DNA of 64,000 bases from Chitinophaga pinensis (GTDB taxonomy: Bacteria > Bacteroidota > Bacteroidia > Chitinophagales > CAMDFR01), in assembly GCA_945897725.1 (NCBI GenBank), contig CAMDFR010000010.1, positions 26,253 through 90,252 of the forward strand, read 5' to 3'. Below are positions 45,083-58,017 of this stretch, piece by piece. Every line of letters starts with the position of its first letter. Positions within the stretch are counted from its first letter, which is position 1. Under the pieces are notes generated by a model. That model was not told the origin of the DNA. It searched no databases and was given only the letters and a program-made list of their open reading frames with translations. Position numbers and translations under genes: made by a program.

Positions 45083-45155
45083 GCGGGAGTAGCTCAGTTG
45101 GTAGAGCGACAGCCTTCCAAGCTGTAGGTCGCGGGTTCGAGCCTCGTCTCCCGCT
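45083..45155 (+). tRNA. tRNA-Gly(TCC)
   Basis: Acceptor stem GCGGGAG/CTCCCGC, D-arm AGCTCAGTTGGTAGAGC, anticodon loop CTTCCAA with anticodon TCC, and T-loop GGTTCGAGCC. CCA not encoded. Confidence 0.95.
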
Positions 45156-45176
45156 CATAATTTTGGAGTGAACCAT

Positions 45177-45248
<72 letters not shown>

Positions 45249-45410
45249 CTTTCTTTGAAAAATCGAATGAGTGTTTTATGAAAAAAAGATACACGGAAAA
45301 TTGAAATGAAAATACGTTGTTAAGCGAAAAAAAACTCGACAAGAGAAGAACAAAATTGCATTATTACTTTTATTAATAATATATTCACAAATAAACTAAA
45401 CTAAAAAAAA

Positions 45411-46598
45411 ATGGCTAAAGAGAAATTTGAAAGGTCCAAACCGCACGTAAATGTTGGTACGATTGGACACGTAGATCACGGTAAAACGACACTAACGGCT
45501 GCTATCACCTCAGTTTTGGCAGGTAAAGGAATGGCTGAAAAGAAAGATTATGACTCTATCGATGCAGCCCCAGAAGAAAAAGAAAGAGGTATTACTATTA
45601 ATACTGCTCACGTTGAATATTCAACAGCAACTAGACACTATGCACACGTAGATTGTCCGGGTCACGCCGATTATATTAAAAATATGATCACTGGTGCTGC
45701 TCAGATGGATGGTGCGATTTTAGTTGTAGCGGCAACTGATGGTCCAATGCCACAAACTAGAGAACATATACTTTTGGCTCGTCAGGTTGGGGTGCCAAAA
45801 ATTGTAGTATTCATGAATAAAGTTGACTTGGTTGACGATCCTGAATTCCTTGAATTAGGAGAAATGGAAATCAGAGATTTGTTGAAATTCTATGGTTTTG
45901 AAGAAAATAGTCCAGTGATTCTTGGATCAGCATTAGCTGGTTTGAATGGAGAACCTGCTGGAGTAAAAGCAATCGAAGACTTAATGGCGGCTGTTGATAG
46001 CTGGGTTCCAGTTCCACCTCGTCCAGTAGATTTACCATTCTTGCTTCCTGTAGAAGATGTATTTTCTATTACAGGTAGAGGAACAGTAGCAACAGGTAGA
46101 GTAGAAAGAGGTATTGTTAACACAGGTGATCCAGTGGAAATTATTGGTTTGACCAATGATGCTCCAATGAAATCAGTATGTACTGGAGTAGAAATGTTTA
46201 GAAAAATTCTTGATACAGGTGAAGCAGGTGAAAACGTAGGTATCCTTTTAAGAGGTGTTGAAAAGACAGATATTAAAAGAGGTATGGTTATTTGTAAGCC
46301 AGGTTCAGTAAAACCACATACAGAGTTTAAGTGTGAGGTTTACATCCTTAGTAAAGAAGAAGGTGGACGTCATACTCCATTCTTCAACAAATACAGACCT
46401 CAGTTTTACTTAAGAACTACTGACGTTACAGGTGAAGTTGAATTACCAGCAAACTCAGAAATGGTTATGCCAGGTGATAACGTTACTTTGAGTGTTAAGT
46501 TGATTTATCCAGTAGCATTAGAAAAAGGACTACGTTTTGCAATTCGTGAAGGCGGTAGAACTGTTGGTGCTGGTCAAGTAACAGAAATCTTGAAATAA
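45411..46598 (+). CDS. tuf: Elongation factor Tu
   Basis: A 395-residue GTPase that delivers aminoacyl-tRNA to the ribosome. G1 GHVDHGKT at about 19-26, RGITI switch I, DCPGHADY (G3), NKVD (G4) and GSAL (G5), then domains 2 and 3 ending [15 protein letters not shown]. It sits in the usual Bacteroidota order tRNAs-tuf-tRNA-Trp-secE-nusG. Confidence 0.98.
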   Translation: MAKEKFERSKPHVNVGTIGHVDHGKTTLTAAITSVLAGKGMAEKKDYDSIDAAPEEKERGITINTAHVEYSTATRHYAHVDCPGHADYIKNMITGAAQMDGAILVVAATDGPMPQTREHILLARQVGVPKIVVFMNKVDLVDDPEFLELGEMEIRDLLKFYGFEENSPVILGSALAGLNGEPAGVKAIEDLMAAVDSWVPVPPRPVDLPFLLPVEDVFSITGRGTVATGRVERGIVNTGDPVEIIGLTNDAPMKSVCTGVEMFRKILDTGEAGENVGILLRGVEKTDIKRGMVICKPGSVKPHTEFKCEVYILSKEEGGRHTPFFNKYRPQFYLRTTDVTGEVELPANSEMVMPGDNVTLSVKLIYPVALEKGLRFAIREGGRTVGAGQVTEILK

Positions 46599-46615
46599 AC
46601 ATCATAGAACTGTAA

Positions 46616-46686
46616 ACGGGTGTGGTGCAAGGGTAGCATACGAGTCTCCAAAACTTTTGATGGGAGTTCGAATCTCTCCACCCGTG
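46616..46686 (+). tRNA. tRNA-Trp(CCA)
   Basis: Acceptor stem ACGGGTG/CACCCGT, anticodon CCA in GTCTCCAAAAC, T-loop AGTTCGAATCT, discriminator G. It lies between tuf and secE, the standard place for this tRNA in the phylum. Confidence 0.93.
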
Positions 46687-46721
46687 CAACTAAATAGAAG
46701 CAAACGATAAATAAAATAATT

Positions 46722-46925
46722 ATGGACCGAGTAAAATTATATATTCAAGAATCTTATAATGAACTAATGCACAAAGTTAGTTGGCCTACTTGGCAGCAAC
46801 TACAAGAAAGTGCTGTAGTTGTATTAATCGGTACCATCATTATTGCTTTGTTAGTGCTTGCGATGGATTTGGTTTCTCAAGGAGTGATTCAAAAAATACT
46901 CTATGAAAAAGTTTTTAAAGGTTAA
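46722..46925 (+). CDS. secE: Preprotein translocase subunit SecE
   Basis: A 67-residue single-span membrane protein: an amphipathic N-terminal helix ending in the family motif HKVSWPTWQQL, then one transmembrane helix (AVVVLIGTIIIALLVLAMDLV). It clamps the SecYEG channel. The short one-span form is typical outside the gammaproteobacteria. It precedes nusG. Confidence 0.96.
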   Translation: MDRVKLYIQESYNELMHKVSWPTWQQLQESAVVVLIGTIIIALLVLAMDLVSQGVIQKILYEKVFKG

Positions 46926-46949
46926 TCCATTATTGCAAAAAAATAGAAA

Positions 46950-47522
46950 ATGTTAATTTCATTAGAAAATAAGAAAGAAAGTAAGTGGTATGTACTGAAA
47001 GTATTCAGTGGTCAAGAAGCAAAAATTAAAATGCATCTTGAGATTGAATTGAAGAGATCTGGACTTGATAAAGTAATTCATCAAATTCTTATTCCTACTG
47101 AAAAAGTATATCAAATAAAGGCTGGAAAAAAAGTGGTGAAAGAGAAGACATTGTTTCCAGGTTATTTGTATTTGGAAGTGGCATACCCTGGTTTGAATTC
47201 TGATATTATTGCAGATATTAGAAGCGTGCCGAATGTCATGAATTTTTTAGGTGGGAAAGATCATAAACCAGAACCTTTGAGACTATCAGAAGTCCAAAAA
47301 TTATTTGGTAAGGTAGATGAACTTTCAGATTCTGGCGAAGTTAATATTGAACCTTTCATACTGAATGAATCGGTTAAAATCATAGATGGTCCATTTAATG
47401 ATTTTATCGGAACCATTGATGAGATTCATGAAGAAAAGAAAAAAATTAAAGTTATTGTTAAAATATTTGGAAGAAGAACACCTGTTGAGGTGAACTACCT
47501 ACAAGTAGAAAAAGTATCATAA
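46950..47522 (+). CDS. nusG: Transcription termination/antitermination protein NusG
   Basis: A 190-residue protein with the NGN domain ([30 protein letters not shown]) and a C-terminal KOW domain ([22 protein letters not shown]). It binds RNA polymerase and links it to Rho or the ribosome. It ends one base before the rplK start codon. Confidence 0.97.
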   Translation: MLISLENKKESKWYVLKVFSGQEAKIKMHLEIELKRSGLDKVIHQILIPTEKVYQIKAGKKVVKEKTLFPGYLYLEVAYPGLNSDIIADIRSVPNVMNFLGGKDHKPEPLRLSEVQKLFGKVDELSDSGEVNIEPFILNESVKIIDGPFNDFIGTIDEIHEEKKKIKVIVKIFGRRTPVEVNYLQVEKVS

Positions 47523-47523
47523 A

Positions 47524-47967
47524 ATGGCAAAAGAAATAGAAACCTTTGTAAAGTTACAAGTAAAGGGAGGGCAAGCGAACCCGGCACCACCAATTGGTCC
47601 AGCATTAGGATCAAAAGGCGTAAACATCATGGAATTTTGTAAACAGTTCAACGCGAGAACACAAGATAAAATGGGCAAAGTTTGTCCAGTAATTCTTACT
47701 GTCTACAAGGATAAATCATTCACTTTTGAAATCAAAACACCTCCAGCAGCCAATCTATTGCTAGAAGCGTTGAAGATTCCTAAAGGGTCAGCACAACCTA
47801 ATAGAGATAAGAAAGGAAGTGTAACTTGGGATCAGGTGAAAGAGATAGCAGAACTAAAAATGCCTGATTTAAATTGTTTTACAATGGAATCAGCAATGAA
47901 GATGGTGGCTGGTACAGCAAGAAGTATGGGTATCACAACATCGGGTAAAGCACCTTGGGAAAATTAA
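47524..47967 (+). CDS. rplK: 50S ribosomal protein uL11
   Basis: A 147-residue protein with [20 protein letters not shown] in the N-terminal domain and [13 protein letters not shown] at the C-terminus. It forms the base of the L7/L12 stalk with 23S rRNA and is the site of thiopeptide binding. Confidence 0.98.
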   Translation: MAKEIETFVKLQVKGGQANPAPPIGPALGSKGVNIMEFCKQFNARTQDKMGKVCPVILTVYKDKSFTFEIKTPPAANLLLEALKIPKGSAQPNRDKKGSVTWDQVKEIAELKMPDLNCFTMESAMKMVAGTARSMGITTSGKAPWEN

Positions 47968-48000
47968 TCATTTTTTAATCACAATAAATTATAACCTCAA

Positions 48001-48696
48001 ATGAATATTACAAAGAAGAGGAAGGTAGTCGAAACAAAGGTGGACAAAAACAAATTGTACTCAATTGATGACGCAACCGCACTAGTTAAAGAAGTGAATA
48101 CAGCAAAGTTTAATGCTTCAGTTGATATTCACGTAAGACTTGGAGTAGACCCGCGTAAAGCTGACCAAGCAATAAGAGGAACCGTATCATTGCCTCACGG
48201 TTCTGGAAAAGTTAAAACTGTTTTAGTTTTGACCACACCAGAGAAAGAACAAGAAGCAAGAGATGCTGGTGCTGATTATGTAGGTTTAGATGAATACATC
48301 GAAAAAATTGAAAAAGGATGGACAGATGTTGATGTGGTAGTAGCTTCCCCAAATGTCATGGCTAAAATCGCAAGATTAGGTCGTGTACTTGGACCACGCA
48401 ACCTGATGCCAAATCCTAAGTCAGGAACTGTTACTCCTGAAGTAGGTAAGGCTGTTGAAGAGGTAAAGAAAGGAAAGATTGCATTTAGAGTGGACAAATT
48501 TGGTATTGTACACAGCTCTATTGGCAAGGTATCATTTTCTCCTCAACAGTTGAAAGAAAATGCTGGTGAATTGTTGGGTACTTTAATGAAGATGAAACCA
48601 TCTTCAGCGAAAGGTATTTACATGAAAAGTATTTCTATGGCATCTACCATGAGCCCTGGTATTAAAATTGATCCAAAATCAGTAAGCGGAATTTAA
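48001..48696 (+). CDS. rplA: 50S ribosomal protein uL1
   Basis: A 231-residue L1-stalk protein: [36 protein letters not shown] and [13 protein letters not shown]. In many bacteria it represses the L11-L1 mRNA. It ends 2 bases before rplJ. Confidence 0.98.
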   Translation: MNITKKRKVVETKVDKNKLYSIDDATALVKEVNTAKFNASVDIHVRLGVDPRKADQAIRGTVSLPHGSGKVKTVLVLTTPEKEQEARDAGADYVGLDEYIEKIEKGWTDVDVVVASPNVMAKIARLGRVLGPRNLMPNPKSGTVTPEVGKAVEEVKKGKIAFRVDKFGIVHSSIGKVSFSPQQLKENAGELLGTLMKMKPSSAKGIYMKSISMASTMSPGIKIDPKSVSGI

Positions 48697-48698
48697 TT

Positions 48699-49226
48699 AT
48701 GACAAAACAAGAAAAAAATCAAGTTTTAGAAGAACTTACAGAAAAATTTGCTGCAAGTCCAATTTTTTACATTACCGATGCTTCTACACTCACTGTTGAA
48801 TCGATCAATAAGTTTAGAAGGAAATGTTTTGAGAAAGGAATTGAATTTAGAGTAGCAAAGAACACGCTTATCAGAAAAGCACTTGAGGCAAACAGTGGGG
48901 CAGATTATACAGAACTCTACGAGTCTTTGCATGGTCCAACCTCTATTATGTTCTCTAGCGTTGCTAACTTACCTGCAAAGGTTTTAAAAGAGTTCAGAGA
49001 GAGTTCAGAAATGCCAATTTTAAAATCGGCATATGTAGATTCTTCCATTTTTGTTGGAGACAACCAAATTGAAGTGCTGAGCAAGTTAAAATCTAAAGAT
49101 GAACTAATAGGGGATATTATCGGATTATTGCAGTCACCTGCGAAAAACGTAATCTCAGCTTTAGTAAGTTCAAGTGGAGGTAAAATAGCTGGTCTAGTGA
49201 AGACCTTATCTGATAAACCAGAATAA
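48699..49226 (+). CDS. rplJ: 50S ribosomal protein uL10
   Basis: A 175-residue stalk protein: EELTEKFAASPIFYITDAST, FRVAKNTLIRKALE, LHGPTSIMF, and a C-terminal helix that docks L7/L12 dimers. It is nearly contiguous with rplA (2-base gap), so no separate long L10 leader is present here. Confidence 0.97.
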   Translation: MTKQEKNQVLEELTEKFAASPIFYITDASTLTVESINKFRRKCFEKGIEFRVAKNTLIRKALEANSGADYTELYESLHGPTSIMFSSVANLPAKVLKEFRESSEMPILKSAYVDSSIFVGDNQIEVLSKLKSKDELIGDIIGLLQSPAKNVISALVSSSGGKIAGLVKTLSDKPE

Positions 49227-49264
49227 TTAAAATAAAATTAATAAACAATTAAAAATTAGAAAAA

Positions 49265-49639
49265 ATGGCAGACGTAAAAGCAATCGCAGAAACATTAGTA
49301 AATCTAACTGTAAAAGAAGTTCAAGAATTAGCAACTGTTCTTAAAGATAGTTATGGTATTGAACCAGCAGCAGCAGCTGTAGTTGCAGCTCCAGCAGCAG
49401 GTGGCGGTGGTGCAGCAGAAGTTGTAAAAACAGAATTTGATGTTATTTTAGTAAGTGCAGGTGGTCAAAAATTGAATGTTGTGAAAATCGTAAAAGATAT
49501 CACAGGCTTAGGCTTGAAAGAAGCAAAAGATTTAGTTGATGCAGCTCCAAGTACATTAAAGGAAAAAGTAACAAAAGACGAAGCTGAAAGCTTAAAAGCA
49601 AAATTAGACGAAGCTGGAGCTACTATTGAAATTAAGTAG
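49265..49639 (+). CDS. rplL: 50S ribosomal protein bL12
   Basis: A 124-residue acidic protein: N-terminal dimerisation helices, an Ala/Gly-rich hinge ([19 protein letters not shown]), and the C-terminal factor-binding domain ([20 protein letters not shown]). A hairpin follows at 49660. Confidence 0.98.
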   Translation: MADVKAIAETLVNLTVKEVQELATVLKDSYGIEPAAAAVVAAPAAGGGGAAEVVKTEFDVILVSAGGQKLNVVKIVKDITGLGLKEAKDLVDAAPSTLKEKVTKDEAESLKAKLDEAGATIEIK

Positions 49640-49659
49640 TAACTTACAGTTTTTCAAGC

Positions 49660-49703
49660 ATTTAGGGTTTGGTTCGCATTGTTAAATGCGACCAAACCTA
49701 AAT
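49660..49703 (+). other. Long hairpin in the rplL-rpoB gap
   Basis: ATTTAGGGTTTGGTTCGCATT pairs with AATGCGACCAAACCTAAAT over 19 base pairs with two single-base bulges (one G, one T) and a 4-base loop, GTTA. The tail is TTTATTTATA, not a clean U-tract. An attenuator or RNase III-type processing site between stalk and polymerase genes, as known in E. coli, is likely. Confidence 0.7.
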
Positions 49704-49743
49704 TTATTTATATACGATTATTAATTTTTTATATTATTCTATA

Positions 49744-52700
49744 ATGGCTCAAAGTAAAAATACTGAAACAATAAACGAAAGAATTAACTTCGGGAAAACC
49801 AAACAGAGAGCGCCGTACCCTGATTTTCTGGATATACAGTTACAATCTTTTAAAGAGTTTTTTCAAATAGAAACGACTCCTGAAAATCGTAAAAAAGAGG
49901 GCTTATATAGCGTGTTTTTGGAGAACTTTCCAATCACCGATGCAAGAAATATATTCAATCTTGAGTTTCTTGATTTTTCGGTAGATCCGCCTCGTTTTAC
50001 TATTGACGAATGTATCGAAAGAGGTGTTACTTATAGCGTTCCGATTAAGGCAAAGTTGAAATTATCATGTAATGATGAGGAACATATTGATTTTAAAACA
50101 ATAGTACAAGAAGTGTTTTTAGGGAATATTCCTTATATGACGCACAAAGGTACTTTTATTATAAATGGGGCTGAACGAGTTGTTGTTTCTCAGCTTCATC
50201 GTTCTCCAGGTGTTTTCTTTGGAAGAAGTTTCCATCCAAACGGTACCAAAATCTACTCTGCGAGAGTTATTCCATTTAAAGGTGCTTGGATGGAATTTGC
50301 TACAGATATCAATAACGTAATGTATGCATATATTGACAGAAAGAAAAAGTTTCCTGTTACCATGTTATTGAGAGCAATTGGATATGATACTGATGCCTCG
50401 ATTCTCTTCTTGTTTAATCTTGCAGACGAGATTCAGGTCAACAAAAAGAATATTAAAAATGTGGTAGGTCGTAAGTTGGCTGCTAGAGTATTGAAAACTT
50501 GGATAGAAGATTTCGTTGATGAAGATACGGGGGAAGTAGTTTCTATTGAAAGAAATGAGGTCTTGCTTGAACGTGATACCACTATTAGTGAAGAGAATAG
50601 CGATTTGATTATAGAATCAGGTGCGAAAACAGTGATACTTCAAAAAGAAATTTTATCAGCTGATTTCTCAATTATTTCCAATACTTTACAGAAAGATACT
50701 TCTAATTCAGAGATAGAAGCATTGAATCATATTTATCGTCAATTAAGAGGTACAGATCCACCTGATGAAGATACAGCAAGAGGTATTATAGATAAACTGT
50801 TTTTCTCTGACAAGAGATATGATCTTGGAGAAGTAGGTAGATACAAGGTAAATAGAAAATTGAATCTTTCTACACCTATGGACACTAAGGTTTTGACGAA
50901 AGATGACATTGTTGCGATTATAAAGTATTTGGTTTCTCTTACCAATGCAAAAGCGGAAATTGATGATATCGACCACTTAAGTAATAGAAGAGTACGTACT
51001 GTTGGAGAGCAATTATTTGCTCAATTTGGTGTTGGCTTAGCACGTATGGCTCGAACTATTAGAGAGAGAATGAACGTTCGAGATAATGAAGTTTTTACAG
51101 CGACCGATTTGATTAATTCAAGAACACTTTCGTCTGTCATTAATTCTTTCTTCGGAACTTCTCAGTTATCTCAGTTTTTGGATCAAACAAATCCTTTAGC
51201 AGAAATAACCAATAAGAGAAGAATTTCGGCCTTAGGACCCGGTGGTTTATCTAGAGAGAGAGCAGGTTTCGAGGTAAGGGATGTTCACTATTCTCATTAC
51301 GGAAGGCTATGTACCATTGAAACTCCAGAGGGTCCAAATATCGGACTGATTTCAACGCTATGTGTGCATGCTAAAATCAATCGCATGGGCTTCATCGAAA
51401 CTCCTTATAGAAAAGTTTCTAAAGGGAAAGTTGATTTGAAGTCTGATATACAATACTTGTCTGCTGAAGAAGAAGATAATAAAAAGATAGCTCAAGCAAA
51501 TGAGCCGTTGCAAGATAATGGCAATTTTGAAAATGAAAGAGTGAAATCAAGAGAACAAGGTGATTTCCCTATACTAAATCCTGATGATGTACAATTTATG
51601 GACGTTGCCCCAAATCAGATTGTGGGTGTTTCTGCTTCTTTAATTCCGTTTCTTGAGCATGATGATGCTAACCGTGCCTTGATGGGGTCGAATATGCAAC
51701 GTCAAGCCGTTCCATTGTTACGTCCTGAAGCTCCGATTGTTGGTACTGGTGTTGAGAAAGACGTTGCTCACTATTCAAGAAATTTGATTAATGCGGAAGG
51801 TGACGGAATCGTTGAATATGTAGATGCAAATGAAATTATCATTCGTTACGAAAGAGATGATACTACCAAATTGATTAGTTTCTATGATGACGTTAAGTCT
51901 TATAAATTACCTAAATATAGAAGAACCAATCAAGATACTTGTGTTAATCTAAAACCAATTGTTAGAAAAGGTCAGAAGGTAAAGAAAGGTCAAATTTTAT
52001 GTGAAGGTTTTGCAACTCAAAATGGAGAATTGGCACTTGGAAGAAACTTAAAGGTTGCCTTCATGCCATGGAAAGGATATAATTTTGAGGATGCCATTGT
52101 TATTTCAGAAAAAGTGGTTCAAGAAGATATTTTTACCTCATTGCATATTGAAGAATATGAATTGGAAGTAAGAGACACTAAGTTAGGTGAAGAAGAGTTA
52201 ACTCCAGATATTCCGAATGTAAGTGAAGAGGCCACTCGTGATTTAGATGAAAATGGAATCATCAGAATTGGTGCAAACGTAAAAGAAGGTGATATTCTAA
52301 TTGGTAAGATTACACCAAAAGGTGAAAGTGATCCTACTCCAGAAGAGAAACTATTACGTGCCATCTTCGGCGATAAAGCAGGTGATGTGAAAGATGCTTC
52401 ATTGAAAGTTCCACCATCCACAAGAGGTATCATCATCGGCAAAAAACTTTTTGAAAAAGTTAAAAAAGATAAGACATCCAAAGCTCATGAGAAGGTAGTT
52501 GTAGATAAGTTAGAGAATGAACATGCAAAAAGTCTTGGAGATATTAAAAAAGTGTTACTTGATAAAATTGTTAAATTGATTGATGGGAAATCTTCTAATG
52601 GAGTTTTCACAACATTCAAAGAAGAACTAATACCAAAAGGCGCGAAGTTTTCATTAAAAATTCTTAAGGACATTGATTTGCTAAATGTTGATGCGTCCAA

Positions 52701-53562
52701 TTGGACAAAAGAAGCAGAAACAAATGAAACAATCAAATCACTATTGAATAACTATACCATCAGAACAAATGAAGAAATTGCACGATACAAACGTGAAAGA
52801 TTTGCGCTGACTATAGGAGACGAATTGCCAGCTGGAGTGTTGAAATTAGCTAAAGTTTATATTGCTAAAAAGCGTAAACTAAAAGTAGGTGATAAGATGG
52901 CGGGTCGTCATGGTAATAAAGGTATTGTTTCAAGAATTACACGTCGTGAAGATATGCCTTTCTTGGAGGATGGTACACCTGTCGATATCGTATTGAATCC
53001 ATTGGGAGTACCTTCGAGAATGAACCTTGGACAGATTTATGAATCGGTACTTGGTTGGGCAGGACAAGAATTAGGATTGAAATTTGCCACTCCAATTTTT
53101 GATGGAGCAACACTTACAGAGATTTCTTCCTATGTAGAAAAAGCAGGTATACCTGAGTTTGGTAGAACTTTCTTGTTTGATGGAGAGACTGGAGAAAAAT
53201 TCCATCAGCCAGCAACGGTAGGTGTAATCTATATGTTGAAACTTGCGCATATGGTGGATGATAAAATGCATGCTCGTTCAATAGGACCATATTCATTAAT
53301 TACGCAACAGCCATTGGGTGGTAAAGCACAGTTTGGAGGTCAGAGATTTGGTGAGATGGAGGTTTGGGCTTTGGAAGCCTTTGGAGCTGCAAATATTTTG
53401 CGTGAGTTGATTACCGTTAAATCTGATGATATCATAGGAAGAGCAAAAACTTATGAAGCCATTGTAAAAGGTGAAAATTTACCTACGCCAGGTGTTCCAG
53501 AATCATTTAATGTATTGATACAGGAGTTAAGAGGACTTGCATTGGATCTTAAATTTGAATAA
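49744..53562 (+). CDS. rpoB: DNA-directed RNA polymerase beta subunit
   Basis: A 1272-residue protein. Visible are the rifampicin region ([27 protein letters not shown], wild-type in layout), [27 protein letters not shown], and the C-terminal [18 protein letters not shown]. The rpoB-rpoC gap is 58 bases. Confidence 0.98.
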   Translation: MAQSKNTETINERINFGKTKQRAPYPDFLDIQLQSFKEFFQIETTPENRKKEGLYSVFLENFPITDARNIFNLEFLDFSVDPPRFTIDECIERGVTYSVPIKAKLKLSCNDEEHIDFKTIVQEVFLGNIPYMTHKGTFIINGAERVVVSQLHRSPGVFFGRSFHPNGTKIYSARVIPFKGAWMEFATDINNVMYAYIDRKKKFPVTMLLRAIGYDTDASILFLFNLADEIQVNKKNIKNVVGRKLAARVLKTWIEDFVDEDTGEVVSIERNEVLLERDTTISEENSDLIIESGAKTVILQKEILSADFSIISNTLQKDTSNSEIEALNHIYRQLRGTDPPDEDTARGIIDKLFFSDKRYDLGEVGRYKVNRKLNLSTPMDTKVLTKDDIVAIIKYLVSLTNAKAEIDDIDHLSNRRVRTVGEQLFAQFGVGLARMARTIRERMNVRDNEVFTATDLINSRTLSSVINSFFGTSQLSQFLDQTNPLAEITNKRRISALGPGGLSRERAGFEVRDVHYSHYGRLCTIETPEGPNIGLISTLCVHAKINRMGFIETPYRKVSKGKVDLKSDIQYLSAEEEDNKKIAQANEPLQDNGNFENERVKSREQGDFPILNPDDVQFMDVAPNQIVGVSASLIPFLEHDDANRALMGSNMQRQAVPLLRPEAPIVGTGVEKDVAHYSRNLINAEGDGIVEYVDANEIIIRYERDDTTKLISFYDDVKSYKLPKYRRTNQDTCVNLKPIVRKGQKVKKGQILCEGFATQNGELALGRNLKVAFMPWKGYNFEDAIVISEKVVQEDIFTSLHIEEYELEVRDTKLGEEELTPDIPNVSEEATRDLDENGIIRIGANVKEGDILIGKITPKGESDPTPEEKLLRAIFGDKAGDVKDASLKVPPSTRGIIIGKKLFEKVKKDKTSKAHEKVVVDKLENEHAKSLGDIKKVLLDKIVKLIDGKSSNGVFTTFKEELIPKGAKFSLKILKDIDLLNVDASNWTKEAETNETIKSLLNNYTIRTNEEIARYKRERFALTIGDELPAGVLKLAKVYIAKKRKLKVGDKMAGRHGNKGIVSRITRREDMPFLEDGTPVDIVLNPLGVPSRMNLGQIYESVLGWAGQELGLKFATPIFDGATLTEISSYVEKAGIPEFGRTFLFDGETGEKFHQPATVGVIYMLKLAHMVDDKMHARSIGPYSLITQQPLGGKAQFGGQRFGEMEVWALEAFGAANILRELITVKSDDIIGRAKTYEAIVKGENLPTPGVPESFNVLIQELRGLALDLKFE

Positions 53563-53620
53563 GCAATTGTTCAATTGCATAAGTTAGAGAAATTATTTAT
53601 AAAGCAAAAATTCAATAAAT

Positions 53621-56600
53621 ATGTCTTTCGTAAAAGATAAACAAATAAGAAGTGACTTTAATAAAATTATCATCGGATTGGCATCGCCAGATGTAATTTT
53701 AGCTCAGTCTTTCGGTGAAATTTTAAAGCCAGAAACCATTAACTATCGTACCTACAAACCAGAAAGAGATGGCTTGTTTTGCGAAAGAATTTTTGGACCT
53801 GTAAAAGATTATGAGTGTTATTGTGGTAAATACAAACGAATTAGATATAAAGGAATCGTTTGTGATCGTTGTGGAGTTGAGGTTACAGAAAAGAAGGTAC
53901 GTCGCGAAAGAATGGGGCATATAAAGTTAGTAGTGCCTGTTGTTCATATCTGGTACTTTAAGTCTTTACCTAATAAAATTGGTTACTTATTGGGCATGTC
54001 TTCAAAGAAGCTAGAATCTATCGTTTATTATGAAAGATATGTAGTTATTCAGGCTGGTAAAGCTGCTGAAGGGATCACCATGTTGAATGATAAAGATGAG
54101 TATGAAAGAAGAATATTGTCTGATGGTGATTTGTTAAGTGAAGAAGAATATTTATCAGCTATTGAGGCACCTGAACTAGAAGGAAATGGTCATTTACCCG
54201 GAACAGATGTCAACAAATTTATGGCAATGATGGGTGCTGAAGGTCTGCGTGAAATGTTGGCTAGAATCGACATGGATGCATTGTCTTTTGAGTTAAGAGA
54301 TCAGGCATCAAACGAATCTTCTCAACAAAAAAAGGCAGAAGCACTAAAAAGATTAAGTGTTGTCGAAGCTTTTAGAAGTGCAGCGGAAAGAACAGAAAAT
54401 CGTCCAGAATGGATGGTTATCACTCATTTACCTGTAGTTCCACCAGAATTACGACCATTGGTGCCTTTGGATGGAGGTCGATTCGCTTCTTCTGATTTGA
54501 ATGATTTATATCGCAGAGTGATTATTAGAAACAATCGATTGAAAAGACTTGTTGAGATCAAAGCTCCAGAAGTAATTTTACGAAATGAGAAGAGAATGTT
54601 ACAGGAGTCTGTGGATTCATTGTTTGATAACTCTAAAAAATCTAATGCTGTAAAAGCAGAGGGTGGTAGACCATTGAAATCTTTGAGTGATGTATTGAAA
54701 GGTAAACAAGGTCGATTCCGTCAAAATTTATTAGGTAAGCGTGTGGATTACTCTGGTCGTTCGGTTATTGTAGTTGGACCAACGCTTAAATTACATGAGT
54801 GTGGTATTCCTAAAGAGATGGCTTCTGAATTATTCAAACCATTTATTATTCGTAAATTAATTGAAAGAGGTATTGTAAAAACGGTTAAGTCTGCAAAGAA
54901 ATTAGTAGATAAAAAAGAACCAGTTATTTGGGATATTCTTGAGAATATTTTGAAAGGTCATCCGGTATTATTAAACCGTGCACCTACACTTCACAGACTT
55001 TCTATTCAAGCTTTTGCACCAAAATTAATTGAGGGTAAAGCAATTCAGTTACATCCATTGGTTTGTAGTGCATTTAATGCGGATTTCGATGGTGACCAAA
55101 TGGCGGTACACGTTCCACTTAGTAATGCAGCGATACTTGAAGCACAAATGTTGATGTTGTCTGCTCATAATATCTTGAATCCACAAAACGGAACTCCAAT
55201 TACCTTACCTTCTCAGGACATGGTTTTGGGACTTTACTACATCACTAATGGTAAACGTTCTACGAAAGACGTGAAGGTAAAAGGTGAGGGAAGAGTTTTT
55301 TATAATGCAGAAGAAGCGAATATTGCTTTCAATGAAGGCCAAGTTGAACTTCATGCTTATGTAAAAGTAAAAACAAAGGTTAGAGAAGGTAATGTTTTAG
55401 TAGATAAGATTATTGAGACCACTGTTGGTAGAATTATGTTCAACCAATGTGTTCCTGAAGAAGTAGGTTATATCGACAAATTATTAAAGAAAAGTGCATT
55501 AAGAGAAATCATTGGTGATATTATCACTTTGACGAATTTAAGAAAGACTGCAAAATTCTTGGATGATATTAAATCACTTGGATTCACATGGGCATTCAAA
55601 GGTGGATTATCTTTTAACTTGGGAGATATTATCATACCGAAAGAGAAAGAAATTTACATTAAAGAAGCCAATGTAGAAATTCGTGCTATTGAAGATAACT
55701 ATTCAATGGGGGTTATTACCGCCAATGAGCGATTCAATGCCATCATTGATGTTTGGGGTAGAGCAGATAATAGATTGACTGGTGTTTTAATGGATCAGTT
55801 AGCTAAAGATAAACAAGGCTTCAACTCTATCTATATGATGTTAGATAGTGGTGCCAGGGGTTCTAAAATGCAGATTAAACAGTTGGGAGGTATTAGAGGT
55901 TTGATGGCTAAGCCACGTAAATCAGGTTCTACAGGTTCGGAGGTTATCGAGAATCCAGTATTATCTAACTTTAAGGAAGGATTAACCATCTTAGATTACT
56001 TTATCTCTACTCACGGTGCTCGTAAAGGTTTGGCGGATACGGCATTGAAAACGGCAGATGCTGGATACTTGACAAGAAGATTGGTGGATGTAGCACAGGA
56101 TGTTGTTATTCGCGCAGAAGATTGTGAAACACTAAGAGGAATTAGTATCTCTGCCTTGAAAGATAATGATATGGTTGTGGAAGATTTATACGAAAGAATC
56201 TTGGGTAGATTTAGTTTGTATGATGTAACGCATCCAGAAACTGACGAGGTATTGGCACGTGCAGGGGAAGAAATTAACGAGCAAATTGCAAAAGCAATTC
56301 AAAATTCAGGCATTGAAAATGTTGATATTCGTTCAGTATTGACTTGCGAAACTCGTAGAGGTGTTTGTGTGAAATGCTACGGTAGAAATTTATCAAATAA
56401 CAGAACTACTGAATTGGGTGATGTTGTTGGTATTCTCGCAGCACAGTCTATTGGAGAGCCAGGTACACAGTTGACATTACGTACTTTCCACGTTGGAGGG
56501 GTTGCCTCTTTATCTAGTACAGAATCTCAATTTGTAGCAAAATTTGATGGTAAAATTGTATTTGACGGTGTTCGTACAGTTAAGTCAACAGATGAGAATG

Positions 56601-57958
56601 GTGAGGTCGCAAATATTGTAATTGGTCGTACAGGTGAATTGAAAATACAAAAAGAAGATTCTGACAAAGTATTGATTACACACAATATTCCTTATGGGTC
56701 AATTATGGCTGTTAAGGATGGTCAAAAAGTGAAGAAGGGTGAATTGATTTGTAAGTGGGATCCATTCAATAACGTCATCCTATCTAACGAAGATGGTGTG
56801 GTGAAATTTGATAGTATCATTGAAAATATTACCTATAAGGAAGATATGGATGAACAAACAGGCCATAAAGAGAAAGTAATTATTGATGGTAAAGACAAGA
56901 CAAAAATTCCATCCATCACTATTGATTCTGGTAAAGCAGGTTTGAAGTTCTACAACTTACCGGTAGGTGCATATATCATTATTGAAGAGAAACAAAAGAT
57001 CAAAGCTGGAACTATTTTGGCTAAGATTCCAAGAGTGATGAATAAGGCGAGAGATATCACGGGAGGTTTACCTAGAGTTACGGAATTGTTTGAAGCACGT
57101 AATCCATTGAATCCAGCTGTTGTGGCAGAGGTGGATGGTGTGGTAACTTTTGGTGGTGTGAAGAGAGGAAATCGCGAGATCATGATCGAAATGAAAAATG
57201 GTCAAGTGAAAAAATATCTTGTGAAATTGGCTAAGCATATTCTAGTACAGGATCAAGATTTCGTAAGAGCTGGTACGCCTTTAAGTGAAGGTACTATCAC
57301 TCCTGCAGATATCCTAAGAATCAAAGGACCATTCGCTGTTCAACAATATTTGGTGAATGAAGTACAGGATGTATATCGTTTACAAGGGATTAAAATTTCT
57401 GATAAACATATCGAGGTGATTGTTCGTCAGATGATGAACAAAGTAAATGTTGAAGATCCAGGTGATACTAGATTCTTACAAGAAAGAGCCGTTGATAAGT
57501 TTGAATTCATTAGAGTAAATGATGAATTGTTTGATAAGAAAGTTATCACTGAAGCAGGTGGCTCACCAAATCTTAAGAAAGGACAAATTGTATCTTTAAG
57601 AAGAGCGAAGGAAGAAATTTCATACTTAAAGCGAAATGATTTGCCTCTGATTGAATATAGAGATGCGATTCCAGCTACCGCAAGTTCAATGCTACAGGGT
57701 ATTACAAGAGCTTCATTAGGTACTGATAGTTGGATTTCTGCGGCTTCTTTCCAAGAAACGACCAAAGTACTAAGCACGGCATCTATTGGTGCGCAGGAAG
57801 ACTTCTTGATGGGATTGAAAGAGAATGTAATTGTGGGACATAAAATTCCTGCAGGAACTGGTATGAGAGTTTTTGAAGAAACGATTGTAGGCAATAAAGA
57901 AGAATTAGAAAAAATGCGTGCTAGAAAAAATAAAATTGAAGCGGTTATTGAAGAATAA
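53621..57958 (+). CDS. rpoC: DNA-directed RNA polymerase beta' subunit
   Basis: A 1445-residue protein with the N-terminal zinc site ([20 protein letters not shown]), the catalytic [12 protein letters not shown] that binds the active-site magnesium, and the trigger-loop region after [13 protein letters not shown]. It is the last gene of the secE-rpoC run and is followed by a clear terminator. Confidence 0.98.
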   Translation: MSFVKDKQIRSDFNKIIIGLASPDVILAQSFGEILKPETINYRTYKPERDGLFCERIFGPVKDYECYCGKYKRIRYKGIVCDRCGVEVTEKKVRRERMGHIKLVVPVVHIWYFKSLPNKIGYLLGMSSKKLESIVYYERYVVIQAGKAAEGITMLNDKDEYERRILSDGDLLSEEEYLSAIEAPELEGNGHLPGTDVNKFMAMMGAEGLREMLARIDMDALSFELRDQASNESSQQKKAEALKRLSVVEAFRSAAERTENRPEWMVITHLPVVPPELRPLVPLDGGRFASSDLNDLYRRVIIRNNRLKRLVEIKAPEVILRNEKRMLQESVDSLFDNSKKSNAVKAEGGRPLKSLSDVLKGKQGRFRQNLLGKRVDYSGRSVIVVGPTLKLHECGIPKEMASELFKPFIIRKLIERGIVKTVKSAKKLVDKKEPVIWDILENILKGHPVLLNRAPTLHRLSIQAFAPKLIEGKAIQLHPLVCSAFNADFDGDQMAVHVPLSNAAILEAQMLMLSAHNILNPQNGTPITLPSQDMVLGLYYITNGKRSTKDVKVKGEGRVFYNAEEANIAFNEGQVELHAYVKVKTKVREGNVLVDKIIETTVGRIMFNQCVPEEVGYIDKLLKKSALREIIGDIITLTNLRKTAKFLDDIKSLGFTWAFKGGLSFNLGDIIIPKEKEIYIKEANVEIRAIEDNYSMGVITANERFNAIIDVWGRADNRLTGVLMDQLAKDKQGFNSIYMMLDSGARGSKMQIKQLGGIRGLMAKPRKSGSTGSEVIENPVLSNFKEGLTILDYFISTHGARKGLADTALKTADAGYLTRRLVDVAQDVVIRAEDCETLRGISISALKDNDMVVEDLYERILGRFSLYDVTHPETDEVLARAGEEINEQIAKAIQNSGIENVDIRSVLTCETRRGVCVKCYGRNLSNNRTTELGDVVGILAAQSIGEPGTQLTLRTFHVGGVASLSSTESQFVAKFDGKIVFDGVRTVKSTDENGEVANIVIGRTGELKIQKEDSDKVLITHNIPYGSIMAVKDGQKVKKGELICKWDPFNNVILSNEDGVVKFDSIIENITYKEDMDEQTGHKEKVIIDGKDKTKIPSITIDSGKAGLKFYNLPVGAYIIIEEKQKIKAGTILAKIPRVMNKARDITGGLPRVTELFEARNPLNPAVVAEVDGVVTFGGVKRGNREIMIEMKNGQVKKYLVKLAKHILVQDQDFVRAGTPLSEGTITPADILRIKGPFAVQQYLVNEVQDVYRLQGIKISDKHIEVIVRQMMNKVNVEDPGDTRFLQERAVDKFEFIRVNDELFDKKVITEAGGSPNLKKGQIVSLRRAKEEISYLKRNDLPLIEYRDAIPATASSMLQGITRASLGTDSWISAASFQETTKVLSTASIGAQEDFLMGLKENVIVGHKIPAGTGMRVFEETIVGNKEELEKMRARKNKIEAVIEE

Positions 57959-57982
57959 TTGATAAATAAAATTTTATACATT

Positions 57983-58015
57983 AAACCCGATGCATTTGTA
58001 TCGGGTTTTTTATTT
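57983..58015 (+). terminator. Terminator of the rpoBC operon
   Basis: A 9-bp perfect stem AAACCCGAT (57983-57991) / ATCGGGTTT (58000-58008) with an 8-base loop, followed by TTTTATTTT. Confidence 0.85.
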
Positions 58016-58017
58016 TG

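Noticed and set aside
46495..46689. Minus-strand frame over the tuf 3' end and tRNA-Trp
   Set aside because: Antisense to tuf and tRNA-Trp; the peptide is a reverse translation of the tRNA.
57427..57981. 184-codon frame antisense to rpoC
   Set aside because: It lies wholly within a highly conserved coding region in the opposite frame and has no promoter or family match.
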